The position numbers and the translations under genes were made by a program. From the NCBI GenBank assembly GCA_003449615.1, contig DMHA01000042.1, positions 1 to 8,143 on the forward strand: DNA of 8,143 nucleotides, given 5' to 3'. The DNA is from Flavobacterium sp. (GTDB taxonomy: Bacteria > Bacteroidota > Bacteroidia > Flavobacteriales > Flavobacteriaceae). The notes under the pieces were generated by a model. The model was not told the DNA's origin, ran no database searches, and worked only from the letters and a program-made list of their open reading frames with translations. Below, piece after piece: positions 1 to 5,594 of this stretch (position 1 is the first letter of the stretch; every line of letters begins with the position of its first letter).

Positions 1-30
1 TAGTTAATAATTTTTAAGCCTATTGATTAG

Positions 31-47
31 AAAATTTATAAAATTTT
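31..47. repeat. AT-only inverted repeat at the left edge
   Basis: Arms aaaattt (31-37) and aaatttt (41-47) are perfect reverse complements around a 3-base centre. The sequence is all A/T, so chance is a real possibility. Otherwise bases 1-51 hold nothing recognisable: no gene end and no TAnnTTTG promoter box. Confidence 0.3.
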
Positions 48-51
48 AATA

Positions 52-76
52 ATTTTATTGAATTAACCAATAAAAT
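52..76. promoter_or_regulatory. 9-bp perfect inverted repeat just before the membrane-protein start
   Basis: ATTTTATTG (52-60) and CAATAAAAT (68-76) are perfect complements around a 7-base loop. The right arm ends 7 bases before the ATG at 84, so the structure could be an operator or a weak leader hairpin near the translation start. It is not followed by a T-run on the plus strand, so it does not look like a terminator for an upstream plus-strand gene. AT-rich composition keeps confidence low. Confidence 0.35.
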
Positions 77-83
77 CAAAATT

Positions 84-467
84 ATGAACACAAAAAAATT
101 TTTAGTTTCAGGAGTAATCGGAGGTATTATAAATTTTTTACTTGGATGGCTTTTTTATGGAATATTATTTAAAGATATTTATCCAGAAGGAGAAAATATG
201 AATATGGTATTTACCTTTTTGAGTTGCTTGACTTATAGTTTATTTATAGCCTATATATTTACAAAATGGGCGGGTATCTCTAATCCAGTAACTGGTTTGA
301 AAGCTGGAGCCCTCATCGGACTATTCACAAGTTTATCGATGAACTTTTTTATGTATTCTAATAAAGCCGTAAATTATCCAAATATGATTTTGGATGTAGT
401 TATTACCATTTTTATTACTGCAATTATGGGGGCAGCAATTGCCTATATAATTAAAAAATTGGAATAA
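84..467 (+). CDS. Small four-helix integral membrane protein, function unknown
   Basis: The protein has 127 residues and no family I can name with certainty. Four hydrophobic segments are visible at roughly residues 6-28, 41-60, 72-91 and 102-123, with short polar loops (one reads KDIYPEGEN). It ends in a lysine-rich tail (KKLE), and the N-terminus MNTKK is positively charged. It therefore looks like a compact inner-membrane protein rather than a secreted one. Its size and four-segment layout recall the DUF1761-type small membrane proteins, but that is only a resemblance. ATG 84 is preferred because the hydrophobic stretch follows directly and the leader is A-rich, as usual in this phylum. 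It stands alone: an intrinsic terminator follows, and a separate promoter drives the next gene, so no functional link with the downstream fatty-acid genes is implied. Confidence 0.8.
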   Translation: MNTKKFLVSGVIGGIINFLLGWLFYGILFKDIYPEGENMNMVFTFLSCLTYSLFIAYIFTKWAGISNPVTGLKAGALIGLFTSLSMNFFMYSNKAVNYPNMILDVVITIFITAIMGAAIAYIIKKLE

Positions 468-490
468 TTTTTAAAAATTTAGAATTGAAA

Positions 491-518
491 AACTTCTCAT
501 AAAATGAGGAGTTTTTTT
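491..518 (+). terminator. Rho-independent terminator after the membrane-protein gene
   Basis: A 10-bp stem (491-500 with 504-513, one T-G wobble) closes a 3-base AAA loop. A run of seven T follows at 512-518. It lies 23 bases past the stop codon of the membrane-protein gene and separates it from the MarR/fad cluster. Confidence 0.85.
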
Positions 519-556
519 ATGCTTATCAATAAAAAATAAAATAATTGAATTTTTTA

Positions 557-568
557 TATGCGTGCATA
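557..568. promoter_or_regulatory. Candidate MarR operator palindrome
   Basis: TATGC (557-561) and GCATA (564-568) are perfect complementary half-sites separated by GT. The 12-base palindrome starts 23 bases upstream of the -7 box, overlapping the region where a -33 element should sit. A dimeric MarR protein binding there would block RNA polymerase, which fits autoregulation. A second small palindrome, ACGA-TT-TCGT (591-600), lies between the -7 box and the start codon. Both are inferences from symmetry and position only. Confidence 0.4.
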
Positions 569-579
569 GTATTTTTTAT

Positions 580-587
580 TACATTTG
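580..587 (+). promoter_or_regulatory. Bacteroidota-type -7 promoter box of the MarR/fad cluster
   Basis: TACATTTG matches the TAnnTTTG -7 consensus of the Bacteroidota primary sigma factor exactly. Transcription would begin a few bases downstream, giving a leader of roughly 10-15 bases before the ATG at 606. No good TTG -33 element lies at the usual distance; the TATG at 557-560 is the nearest approach. The promoter may therefore be weak or regulated. Confidence 0.5.
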
Positions 588-605
588 AAAACGATTTCGT
601 AATAT

Positions 606-1037
606 ATGAAAGACAAAACTATAGATTATATTCTTCGTGCCACTTGGCAAGCTGTATCCAGAATGTACAATGAAGAAGCGACAAAGTATGGAGCAACAAT
701 GGCGACGGGGTTTACTTTACTAAGTATTGATAAAGAAGGAGGAACACCCTCAACTGCTTTGGGGCCAAAGATGGGAATGGAAGCCACGAGCTTAACACGA
801 ACCCTAAAAAATATGGAAGAAAAAGGTTTAATCTATAAAAAACCAAACCCAGAAGACGGTCGTGGAGTGTTGATTTACTTGACCGATTTTGGAAAAGAAA
901 AACGAGAATTATCAAAAAATACTGTTCTAAAGTTTAATGATGCGGTAAAACAAAATGTAACTCCTGAACAACTTCAAAATTTTATAGAAGTATCAGAAAT
1001 CATCAACGAATTAATTACAGAAAAGAAAATATTTTAA
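606..1037 (+). CDS. MarR-family winged-helix transcriptional regulator
   Basis: The 143-residue length is typical of the family. The N-terminal helix (about residues 3-28) would contribute to dimerisation together with the C-terminal helix (about 116-140). The winged helix-turn-helix spans about 48-97: PSTALGPKMGMEATSLTRTL holds the turn and recognition helix (about 59-72), and the KKPNPEDGRGVLIYLT stretch forms the wing, with the conserved Asp84 and Arg86 of MarR proteins. MarR proteins bind palindromic operators as dimers and usually release DNA on binding a small ligand. The gene lies 83 bases upstream of fadN, in the same direction, with its own promoter. I infer that it controls the beta-oxidation genes, perhaps sensing fatty acids or acyl-CoA, in place of the TetR-type FadR used in Bacillus. 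The family call is firm; the ligand and target are inference. Confidence 0.92.
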   Translation: MKDKTIDYILRATWQAVSRMYNEEATKYGATMATGFTLLSIDKEGGTPSTALGPKMGMEATSLTRTLKNMEEKGLIYKKPNPEDGRGVLIYLTDFGKEKRELSKNTVLKFNDAVKQNVTPEQLQNFIEVSEIINELITEKKIF

Positions 1038-1040
1038 AAG

Positions 1041-1113
1041 AAAAAAGAGAATAGAATATAGAAAATAGATTGTGATCTAATAACTATAAACCATAAAAAC
1101 AAAACTATAAACC
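1041..1113. repeat. Short A/T-rich direct repeats in the MarR-fadN gap
   Basis: The 83-base gap contains near-repeats of the form aatagaatatagaaaatag (about 1050-1068). It also has an exact 11-base direct repeat, aactataaacc, at 1082-1092 and 1103-1113, spaced 21 bases start to start (two helical turns). The second copy ends 7 bases before the fadN ATG. The spacing would suit a protein binding one face of the helix, but replication slippage of low-complexity DNA explains it equally well. No convincing promoter or terminator is visible, so readthrough from the MarR promoter is plausible. Confidence 0.45.
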
Positions 1114-1120
1114 GTTTAAA

Positions 1121-3544
1121 ATGAAAAGAACAATTAAAAATGTTGCAGTTATTGGATCTGGAATTATGGGGTCGGGAATTGCTTGTCATTTTGCCAATAT
1201 TGGGGTTAAAGTCCTGCTTTTGGATATTATTCCAAAAGAACTCACTGAAGCCGAAGTCAAAAAGGGATTAACACTTGACAGCAAAATTGTTCGCAACCGC
1301 TTGGTTAATGAACATTTATCCAATTCTTTGAAGTCAAAACCTTCTCCTATATATAATCAGAAATTTTCTGGTCGAATAACAACCGGGAATACAACTGATG
1401 ATATGGATAAGATTGCGTCCGTAGATTGGATTATCGAAGTTGTTGTGGAGCGTTTGGATATTAAAAAAATGGTTTTTGAACAAATCGAAAAATACCGCAA
1501 ACCCGGGACTTTAGTAACTTCTAACACTTCGGGAATTCCAATTCATTTTATGAGTGAAGGACGAAGTGAAGATTTCCAGAAACACTTTTGCGGAACACAC
1601 TTTTTCAATCCAGCGCGTTATTTAAAATTATTCGAAATTATTCCCGGCCCACAAACTTCAACCGAAGTTTTGGACTTTTTAACAATATATGGAGAAAAAT
1701 TCTTGGGAAAAACTTCGGTCGTGGCCAAAGATACTCCTGCATTTATTGGAAACCGAATTGGAATTTTCGGAATCCAAAGTTTGTTCCATTTGGTTAAAGA
1801 ATTAGGATTAACTATCGAAGAAGTCGATAAATTGACCGGACCCGTTATTGGAAGACCAAAATCGGCGACTTTCAGAACGGTTGATGTGGTTGGTTTGGAT
1901 ACTTTGGTACACGTTGCCAACGGAATCTATGAAAACTGTCCGAATGACGAACAACACGAATTATTCAAATTACCAGATTTCATCAACAAAATGATGGAAA
2001 ATAAATGGCTTGGAAGTAAAACAGGGCAAGGTTTTTATAAAAAAGTCCCCACCCCAGCCCTCCCCAAAGGAGAGGGAGGAAAGGTCGAAATTCTGTCATT
2101 AGATTTAGACACATTGGAATATCGACCATCCAAAAAAGCTTCTTTTGCCACTTTAGAATTAACCAAAACTATTGATAAACCCATTAATCGTTTCAAGGTT
2201 TTAGTAAAAGGAAAAGACAAAGCAGGCGAATTCTACAGAAGAAGTTTTGCTGCAATGTTTGCTTATGTTTCCAATAGAGTTCCAGAAATCACAGACGAAT
2301 TTTACAAAATTGACGATGCAATGAAAGCTGGTTTCGGATGGGAAAATGGTCCTTTCGAAATTTGGGATGCCATTGGAGTAGCCAATGGAATCGAAATGAT
2401 TAAAGATGAAGGTCTAAGTTCTCCTGCTTGGGTTAGTGAGATGTTAGGTTCCGGAACTTCAAGTTTTTATTCCATTAAAGAAGGTGCTACTTATTTTTAT
2501 AATATTCCAAACAAAACACAGACCAAAGTTCCGGGACAAGATGCTTTTATCATTCTGAACAACATTCGCGAAAGCAAAAAAGTGTGGAGCAACAGCGGTG
2601 CGATTATTCAGGATTTAGGAGATGGAATTCTGAATTTAGAATTCCAATCCAAGATGAATACCATTGGAGGTGATGTTTTACAAGCCATCAATAAAGCCAT
2701 AGATTTATCCGAAAAGGAATATCAAGGTTTAGTTATTGGAAACCAAGGAGCTAATTTCTCTGTAGGTGCCAATATCGGAATGATTTTTATGATGGCGGTC
2801 GAACAAGAATACGAAGAACTGAATATGGCCATCAAAATGTTCCAAGACACGATGATGCGAGTACGCTATTCTGGAATTCCAGTGGTCGTCTCGCCTCACG
2901 GAATGACTTTGGGTGGCGGTTGCGAAATGAGTATGCACGCCGACAAAGTAGTTGCTGCTGCAGAAACCTACATTGGATTGGTCGAATTCGGAGTTGGAGT
3001 AATTCCAGGAGGTGGCGGATCGAAAGAAATGGCGTTGCGAGCGTCTGATTTATTCCGTAAAAACGATGTCGAATTGAATGTTTTACAAGAATATTTCTTG
3101 ACTGTGGCTATGGCCAAAGTTTCGACTTCGGCTCACGAAGCTTTTGATTTAGGAATATTACAACACGGAAAAGATGTGGTTGTAGTCAACAAAGACCGTC
3201 AAATTGCCGAAGCCAAAAAACACGCTTTGCTAATGGCAGAAGCCGGTTACACCCAACCGATTCGCAGAAATGATGTGAAAGTTCTGGGAAAACAAGCTTT
3301 GGGAATGTTCTTAGTTGGAACCGACCAAATGGAAGCAGGAAAATATATCTCGGAACACGACAAGAAAATTGCCAACAAACTAGCGTATGTAATGGCTGGA
3401 GGCGATTTATCTGAACCAACATTGGTAAGTGAGCAATATTTATTGGATATTGAAAGAGAAGCATTCTTGAGTTTGTGTACAGAAAGAAAAACATTGGAGA
3501 GAATTCAGTTTATGTTGACTAAGGGGAAACCTTTGAGGAATTGA
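1121..3544 (+). CDS. fadN: Bifunctional 3-hydroxyacyl-CoA dehydrogenase / enoyl-CoA hydratase (FadN type)
   Basis: This 807-residue cytosolic enzyme hydrates trans-2-enoyl-CoA and oxidises the resulting L-3-hydroxyacyl-CoA with NAD+. The dehydrogenase comes first: the Rossmann motif GSGIMG is at residues 12-17, with Asp35 for the NAD ribose. HFFNPARYLKLFE holds the catalytic pair His160/Glu172. C-terminal dehydrogenase repeats span about 204-309 and 358-430. The hydratase (crotonase fold) occupies about 500-720, with the oxyanion-hole segment GANFSVGAN (543-551) and catalytic Glu602 (GGGCE) and Glu622 (GLVEFG), 20 residues apart as in E. coli FadB. This domain order is the reverse of E. coli FadB and matches Bacillus subtilis FadN (789 residues). 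A GC-rich palindrome encodes an odd in-frame segment, about 309-320 (VPTPALPKGEGG), between the two dehydrogenase repeats. All catalytic residues are intact, so the protein should be active. Confidence 0.96.
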   Translation: MKRTIKNVAVIGSGIMGSGIACHFANIGVKVLLLDIIPKELTEAEVKKGLTLDSKIVRNRLVNEHLSNSLKSKPSPIYNQKFSGRITTGNTTDDMDKIASVDWIIEVVVERLDIKKMVFEQIEKYRKPGTLVTSNTSGIPIHFMSEGRSEDFQKHFCGTHFFNPARYLKLFEIIPGPQTSTEVLDFLTIYGEKFLGKTSVVAKDTPAFIGNRIGIFGIQSLFHLVKELGLTIEEVDKLTGPVIGRPKSATFRTVDVVGLDTLVHVANGIYENCPNDEQHELFKLPDFINKMMENKWLGSKTGQGFYKKVPTPALPKGEGGKVEILSLDLDTLEYRPSKKASFATLELTKTIDKPINRFKVLVKGKDKAGEFYRRSFAAMFAYVSNRVPEITDEFYKIDDAMKAGFGWENGPFEIWDAIGVANGIEMIKDEGLSSPAWVSEMLGSGTSSFYSIKEGATYFYNIPNKTQTKVPGQDAFIILNNIRESKKVWSNSGAIIQDLGDGILNLEFQSKMNTIGGDVLQAINKAIDLSEKEYQGLVIGNQGANFSVGANIGMIFMMAVEQEYEELNMAIKMFQDTMMRVRYSGIPVVVSPHGMTLGGGCEMSMHADKVVAAAETYIGLVEFGVGVIPGGGGSKEMALRASDLFRKNDVELNVLQEYFLTVAMAKVSTSAHEAFDLGILQHGKDVVVVNKDRQIAEAKKHALLMAEAGYTQPIRRNDVKVLGKQALGMFLVGTDQMEAGKYISEHDKKIANKLAYVMAGGDLSEPTLVSEQYLLDIEREAFLSLCTERKTLERIQFMLTKGKPLRN
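2048..2080. repeat. GC-rich palindromic repeat element inserted in frame in fadN
   Basis: A block of C-runs followed by G-runs stands out sharply from the AT-rich gene. CCCTCCCC (2058-2065) pairs with GGAGAGGG (2069-2076) around an AAA loop, 7 of 8 pairs, with a C-A mismatch at 2063/2071. The left shoulder (ccccaccccag) has no complementary right shoulder, so the copy looks truncated or decayed. Sequences of this style (ccccaNccctcc...ggaGAGGG) occur as dispersed intergenic palindromes in many Bacteroidota genomes; that is general knowledge, not checked here. It is read as PTPALPKGEGG in the linker between the dehydrogenase repeats. Confidence 0.7.
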
Positions 3545-3577
3545 TTGTATAATGTATATTGTAAAAAATGTATAATG
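3545..3577. repeat. Left inverted repeat bracketing the four-helix-bundle gene
   Basis: Bases 3545-3563 (TTGTATAATGTATATTGTA) are the reverse complement of 3982-4000 with a single mismatch (A3552 against A3993). After four A, 3568-3577 (atgtataatg) pairs 8 of 10 with 3969-3978, giving about 26 matches in 29 aligned positions over the full arm. The arm starts at the base immediately after the fadN stop codon. It also contains a 9-base direct repeat, tgtataatg, at 3546-3554 and 3569-3577. The embedded TATAAT strings are not Bacteroidota promoter boxes. Confidence 0.75.
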
Positions 3578-3592
3578 AAAAAATAAAAAATT

Positions 3593-3952
3593 ATGAATTA
3601 TTTTAAAGAATTAAAGGTTTGGCACAAAGCAATTGATTTAGTTACAAATACCTATTTAAAAACACAAAATTTTCCAAAGGAAGAAATTTATGGACTTACT
3701 TCTCAAATAAGACGTTGTGCAGTTTCAATTCCCTCAAATATAGCTGAAGGTTGTGGAAGAAATACTGACAAAGATTTCAATAATTTTTTAGGTATTTCTC
3801 TTGGTTCTGCATTTGAATTTGAAACACAATTAATTATTTGCAAGAATTTAAATTTTATAAATCAAGATGATTTCAATTTTCTTGAGTCAGAAATACAACA
3901 TATTCAAAATATGACAATCAAACTTAAAAGTACAATTGAAAAGAAAATGTGA
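3593..3952 (+). CDS. Four-helix-bundle protein, 23S rRNA intervening-sequence (IVP/S23) family
   Basis: The protein has 119 residues, the usual length for this family. Signature stretches are FKELKVWHKAIDL (4-16), FPKEEIYGLTSQIRRCAVSIPS (about 27-48) followed by NIAEGCGR, and LGSAFEFETQL (about 70-80). These correspond to the first three helices, with a fourth at about 91-118. The family was first seen encoded by intervening sequences inside 23S rRNA genes of Leptospira and Coxiella, and the fold is shared with Avd of diversity-generating retroelements. Its biochemical role is not settled, though the basic surface suggests nucleic-acid binding. The gene sits between fadN and fadA, which are otherwise consecutive genes of one pathway, and is framed by a long inverted repeat. 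It is visibly more AT-rich than the enzymes around it. I read it as an inserted module with no role in fatty-acid metabolism. The family call is firm; mobility is inferred. Confidence 0.93.
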   Translation: MNYFKELKVWHKAIDLVTNTYLKTQNFPKEEIYGLTSQIRRCAVSIPSNIAEGCGRNTDKDFNNFLGISLGSAFEFETQLIICKNLNFINQDDFNFLESEIQHIQNMTIKLKSTIEKKM

Positions 3953-3968
3953 TTCTTAAACTCATTTT

Positions 3969-4000
3969 CAATATACAATAATACAATATACAATATACAA
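3969..4000. repeat. Right inverted repeat bracketing the four-helix-bundle gene
   Basis: Bases 3982-4000 (TACAATATACAATATACAA) mirror 3545-3563 with one mismatch, and 3969-3978 mirrors the inner part of the left arm. The arm is itself quasi-periodic, with caatatacaa occurring at 3969-3978 and again at 3985-3994 and an overlapping partial copy following. It ends 10 bases before the fadA ATG. In a fadN-fadA transcript the two arms could pair, looping out the whole 418-base interior and placing a duplex next to the fadA start. Confidence 0.75.
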
Positions 4001-4010
4001 ATTCAAAAAA

Positions 4011-5192
4011 ATGAAAACAGCCTATATAGTAAAAGCATACCGAACCGCCGTGGGAAAAGCTCCAAAAGGCGTATTTAGATTTAAAAGACCCGATGAATTG
4101 GCAGCCGAAACCATCCAATTTATGATGGATGAATTGCCTGATTTCGATAAAAAACGCATTGACGACGTAATGGTTGGAAATGCGATGCCCGAAGCCGAAC
4201 AAGGATTGAATATGGGACGATTGATTTCCTTAATGGGATTAAAAATCGAAGATGTTCCCGGTGTAACCGTCAACAGATATTGTGCTTCAGGACTAGAAAC
4301 TATCGGGATGGCTACTGCCAAAATCCAATCTGGAATGGCGGATTGCATCATTGCAGGTGGAGCCGAAAGTATGAGTTTTATTCCGATGGGTGGTTACAAA
4401 CCAACCCCTGATTATGCTGTGGCAAAAGATGGAAATGAAGATTACTACTGGGGAATGGGATTGACTGCCGAAGCTGTTGCCAAACAATACAACATTTCGA
4501 GAGCTGACCAAGATGAGTTTGCTTTTCAATCGCATAATAAAGCCTTGAAAGCCCAAGCTGAAGGTAAATTCGACAAACAAATTGTCCCAATAACTATTGA
4601 GCAAACTTTCATTAATGAAAATGGCAAAAAAGAAACCAAATCTTATATTGTCAATAAAGATGAAGGACCAAGAGCGGGAACTTCGGTGGAAGCATTGGCA
4701 GGATTAAGACCTGTTTTTGCTGCAGACGGAAGTGTAACTGCCGGGAATTCTTCACAAATGAGTGATGGAGCCGCTTTTGTTTTGATTATGAGCGAGGAAA
4801 TGGTCAAAGAATTAAACCTTACTCCTATTGCGCGTTTAGTAAACTTTGCTTCGGCTGGAGTGGAACCAAGAATTATGGGAATTGGACCAGTAAAAGCTAT
4901 TCCGAAAGCCTTGAAACAAGCCGGATTACAATTGAAAGACATTGACTTAATCGAATTGAATGAAGCCTTTGCCTCCCAATCCTTAGCTGTTATTAGAGAA
5001 TTGGAATTGAATCCAGATATCGTAAATGTCAATGGAGGAGCCATTGCATTAGGACATCCATTAGGTTGTACTGGTGCGAAATTGTCTGTTCAACTATTCG
5101 ACGAAATGAAAAGACGTGGAAACAAATACGGAATTGTTTCTATGTGTGTTGGTACAGGGCAAGGTTCTGCAGGAATTTATGAATTGTTATAA
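4011..5192 (+). CDS. fadA: Acetyl-CoA C-acyltransferase (3-ketoacyl-CoA thiolase)
   Basis: This 393-residue thiolase II cleaves 3-ketoacyl-CoA with free CoA to acetyl-CoA and a shortened acyl-CoA, the last step of each beta-oxidation cycle. The catalytic set is complete: nucleophile Cys91 in VNRYCASGL, His349 in GGAIALGHPLGCTGA, and Cys379 in SMCVGTGQG, with NEAFA upstream of the His motif. These positions and the length match the family closely (B. subtilis FadA has 391 residues). The N-terminus KTAYIVKAYRTAVGKAPKG is the normal thiolase start, supporting ATG 4011 behind an A-rich leader. The enzyme should be cytosolic and form dimers or tetramers, and may pair functionally with FadN. A biosynthetic acetoacetyl-CoA thiolase cannot be excluded from sequence alone, but the fadN/fadE neighbours argue for degradation. 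The upstream inverted-repeat arm could affect its expression. Confidence 0.96.
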   Translation: MKTAYIVKAYRTAVGKAPKGVFRFKRPDELAAETIQFMMDELPDFDKKRIDDVMVGNAMPEAEQGLNMGRLISLMGLKIEDVPGVTVNRYCASGLETIGMATAKIQSGMADCIIAGGAESMSFIPMGGYKPTPDYAVAKDGNEDYYWGMGLTAEAVAKQYNISRADQDEFAFQSHNKALKAQAEGKFDKQIVPITIEQTFINENGKKETKSYIVNKDEGPRAGTSVEALAGLRPVFAADGSVTAGNSSQMSDGAAFVLIMSEEMVKELNLTPIARLVNFASAGVEPRIMGIGPVKAIPKALKQAGLQLKDIDLIELNEAFASQSLAVIRELELNPDIVNVNGGAIALGHPLGCTGAKLSVQLFDEMKRRGNKYGIVSMCVGTGQGSAGIYELL

Positions 5193-5198
5193 TTTGTA

Positions 5199-5570
5199 AT
5201 GGATACAATTCTCATTTTGTGTGGGCTTTATAATTTAGGGTTTGCACTATTTCATATGTTATTTTGGAAATTATTCAGGTGGGATGAGGATTTAAAAAAA
5301 ATAAGTTTTGTAAACAGTAGAATAATGCAAATTTTAAATATTCAAATTATTTTTTACTTTGTATTTGTAGCTGTTCTATGTTTTATTTTTCCATCTGAAA
5401 TTGTTTCAACAACTTTAGGTAAATATTTTTTGGCGGGGACTTCATTATTTTGGTTAATCCGAACTTTTCAACAATTTATATTTTTTAAAACTAATAATTT
5501 AAAAATAAATATACTAACAGTCCTATTCATAACTGGTACAATATTATTTGCATTACCGATATTATTTTAA
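5199..5570 (+). CDS. Small integral membrane protein within the fad cluster, function unknown
   Basis: I do not recognise this 123-residue protein. Four hydrophobic stretches are visible at about residues 3-23, 47-66, 72-92 and 102-122. A polar, partly basic loop (KLFRWDEDLKKISFVNSRI, about 24-42) lies between the first and second. There is no cleavable signal peptide, heme motif or metal motif. The start lies only 6 bases after the fadA stop and the gene ends 24 bases before fadE, so it should be co-transcribed with both enzymes. It is T-rich compared with them, partly because hydrophobic codons are T-rich. It may be a membrane partner of fatty-acid uptake or of acyl-CoA dehydrogenase electron transfer, or a passenger; nothing in its sequence decides this. 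No alternative start is evident. Confidence 0.78.
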   Translation: MDTILILCGLYNLGFALFHMLFWKLFRWDEDLKKISFVNSRIMQILNIQIIFYFVFVAVLCFIFPSEIVSTTLGKYFLAGTSLFWLIRTFQQFIFFKTNNLKINILTVLFITGTILFALPILF

Positions 5571-5594
5571 AAACATCATCAAAATAAAAGAACA

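Noticed and set aside
3548..3576. TATAAT strings as sigma-70 promoters for the four-helix-bundle gene
   Set aside because: They fall inside the inverted-repeat arm, lack a paired upstream element, and Bacteroidota use TAnnTTTG rather than TATAAT.
3593..3952. Diversity-generating retroelement accessory gene (Avd)
   Set aside because: The fold family is the same, but no reverse transcriptase, template repeat or variable repeat is visible nearby, and the signature residues fit the free-standing IVP/S23 group.
3969..4000. CRISPR-like or satellite array
   Set aside because: Units are under 12 bases, overlap one another and have no unique spacers of constant length.
3535..4010. Target-site duplication flanking the inverted-repeat module
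   Set aside because: The flanks share only a short att-type match, which is not distinguishable from chance in such AT-rich sequence.
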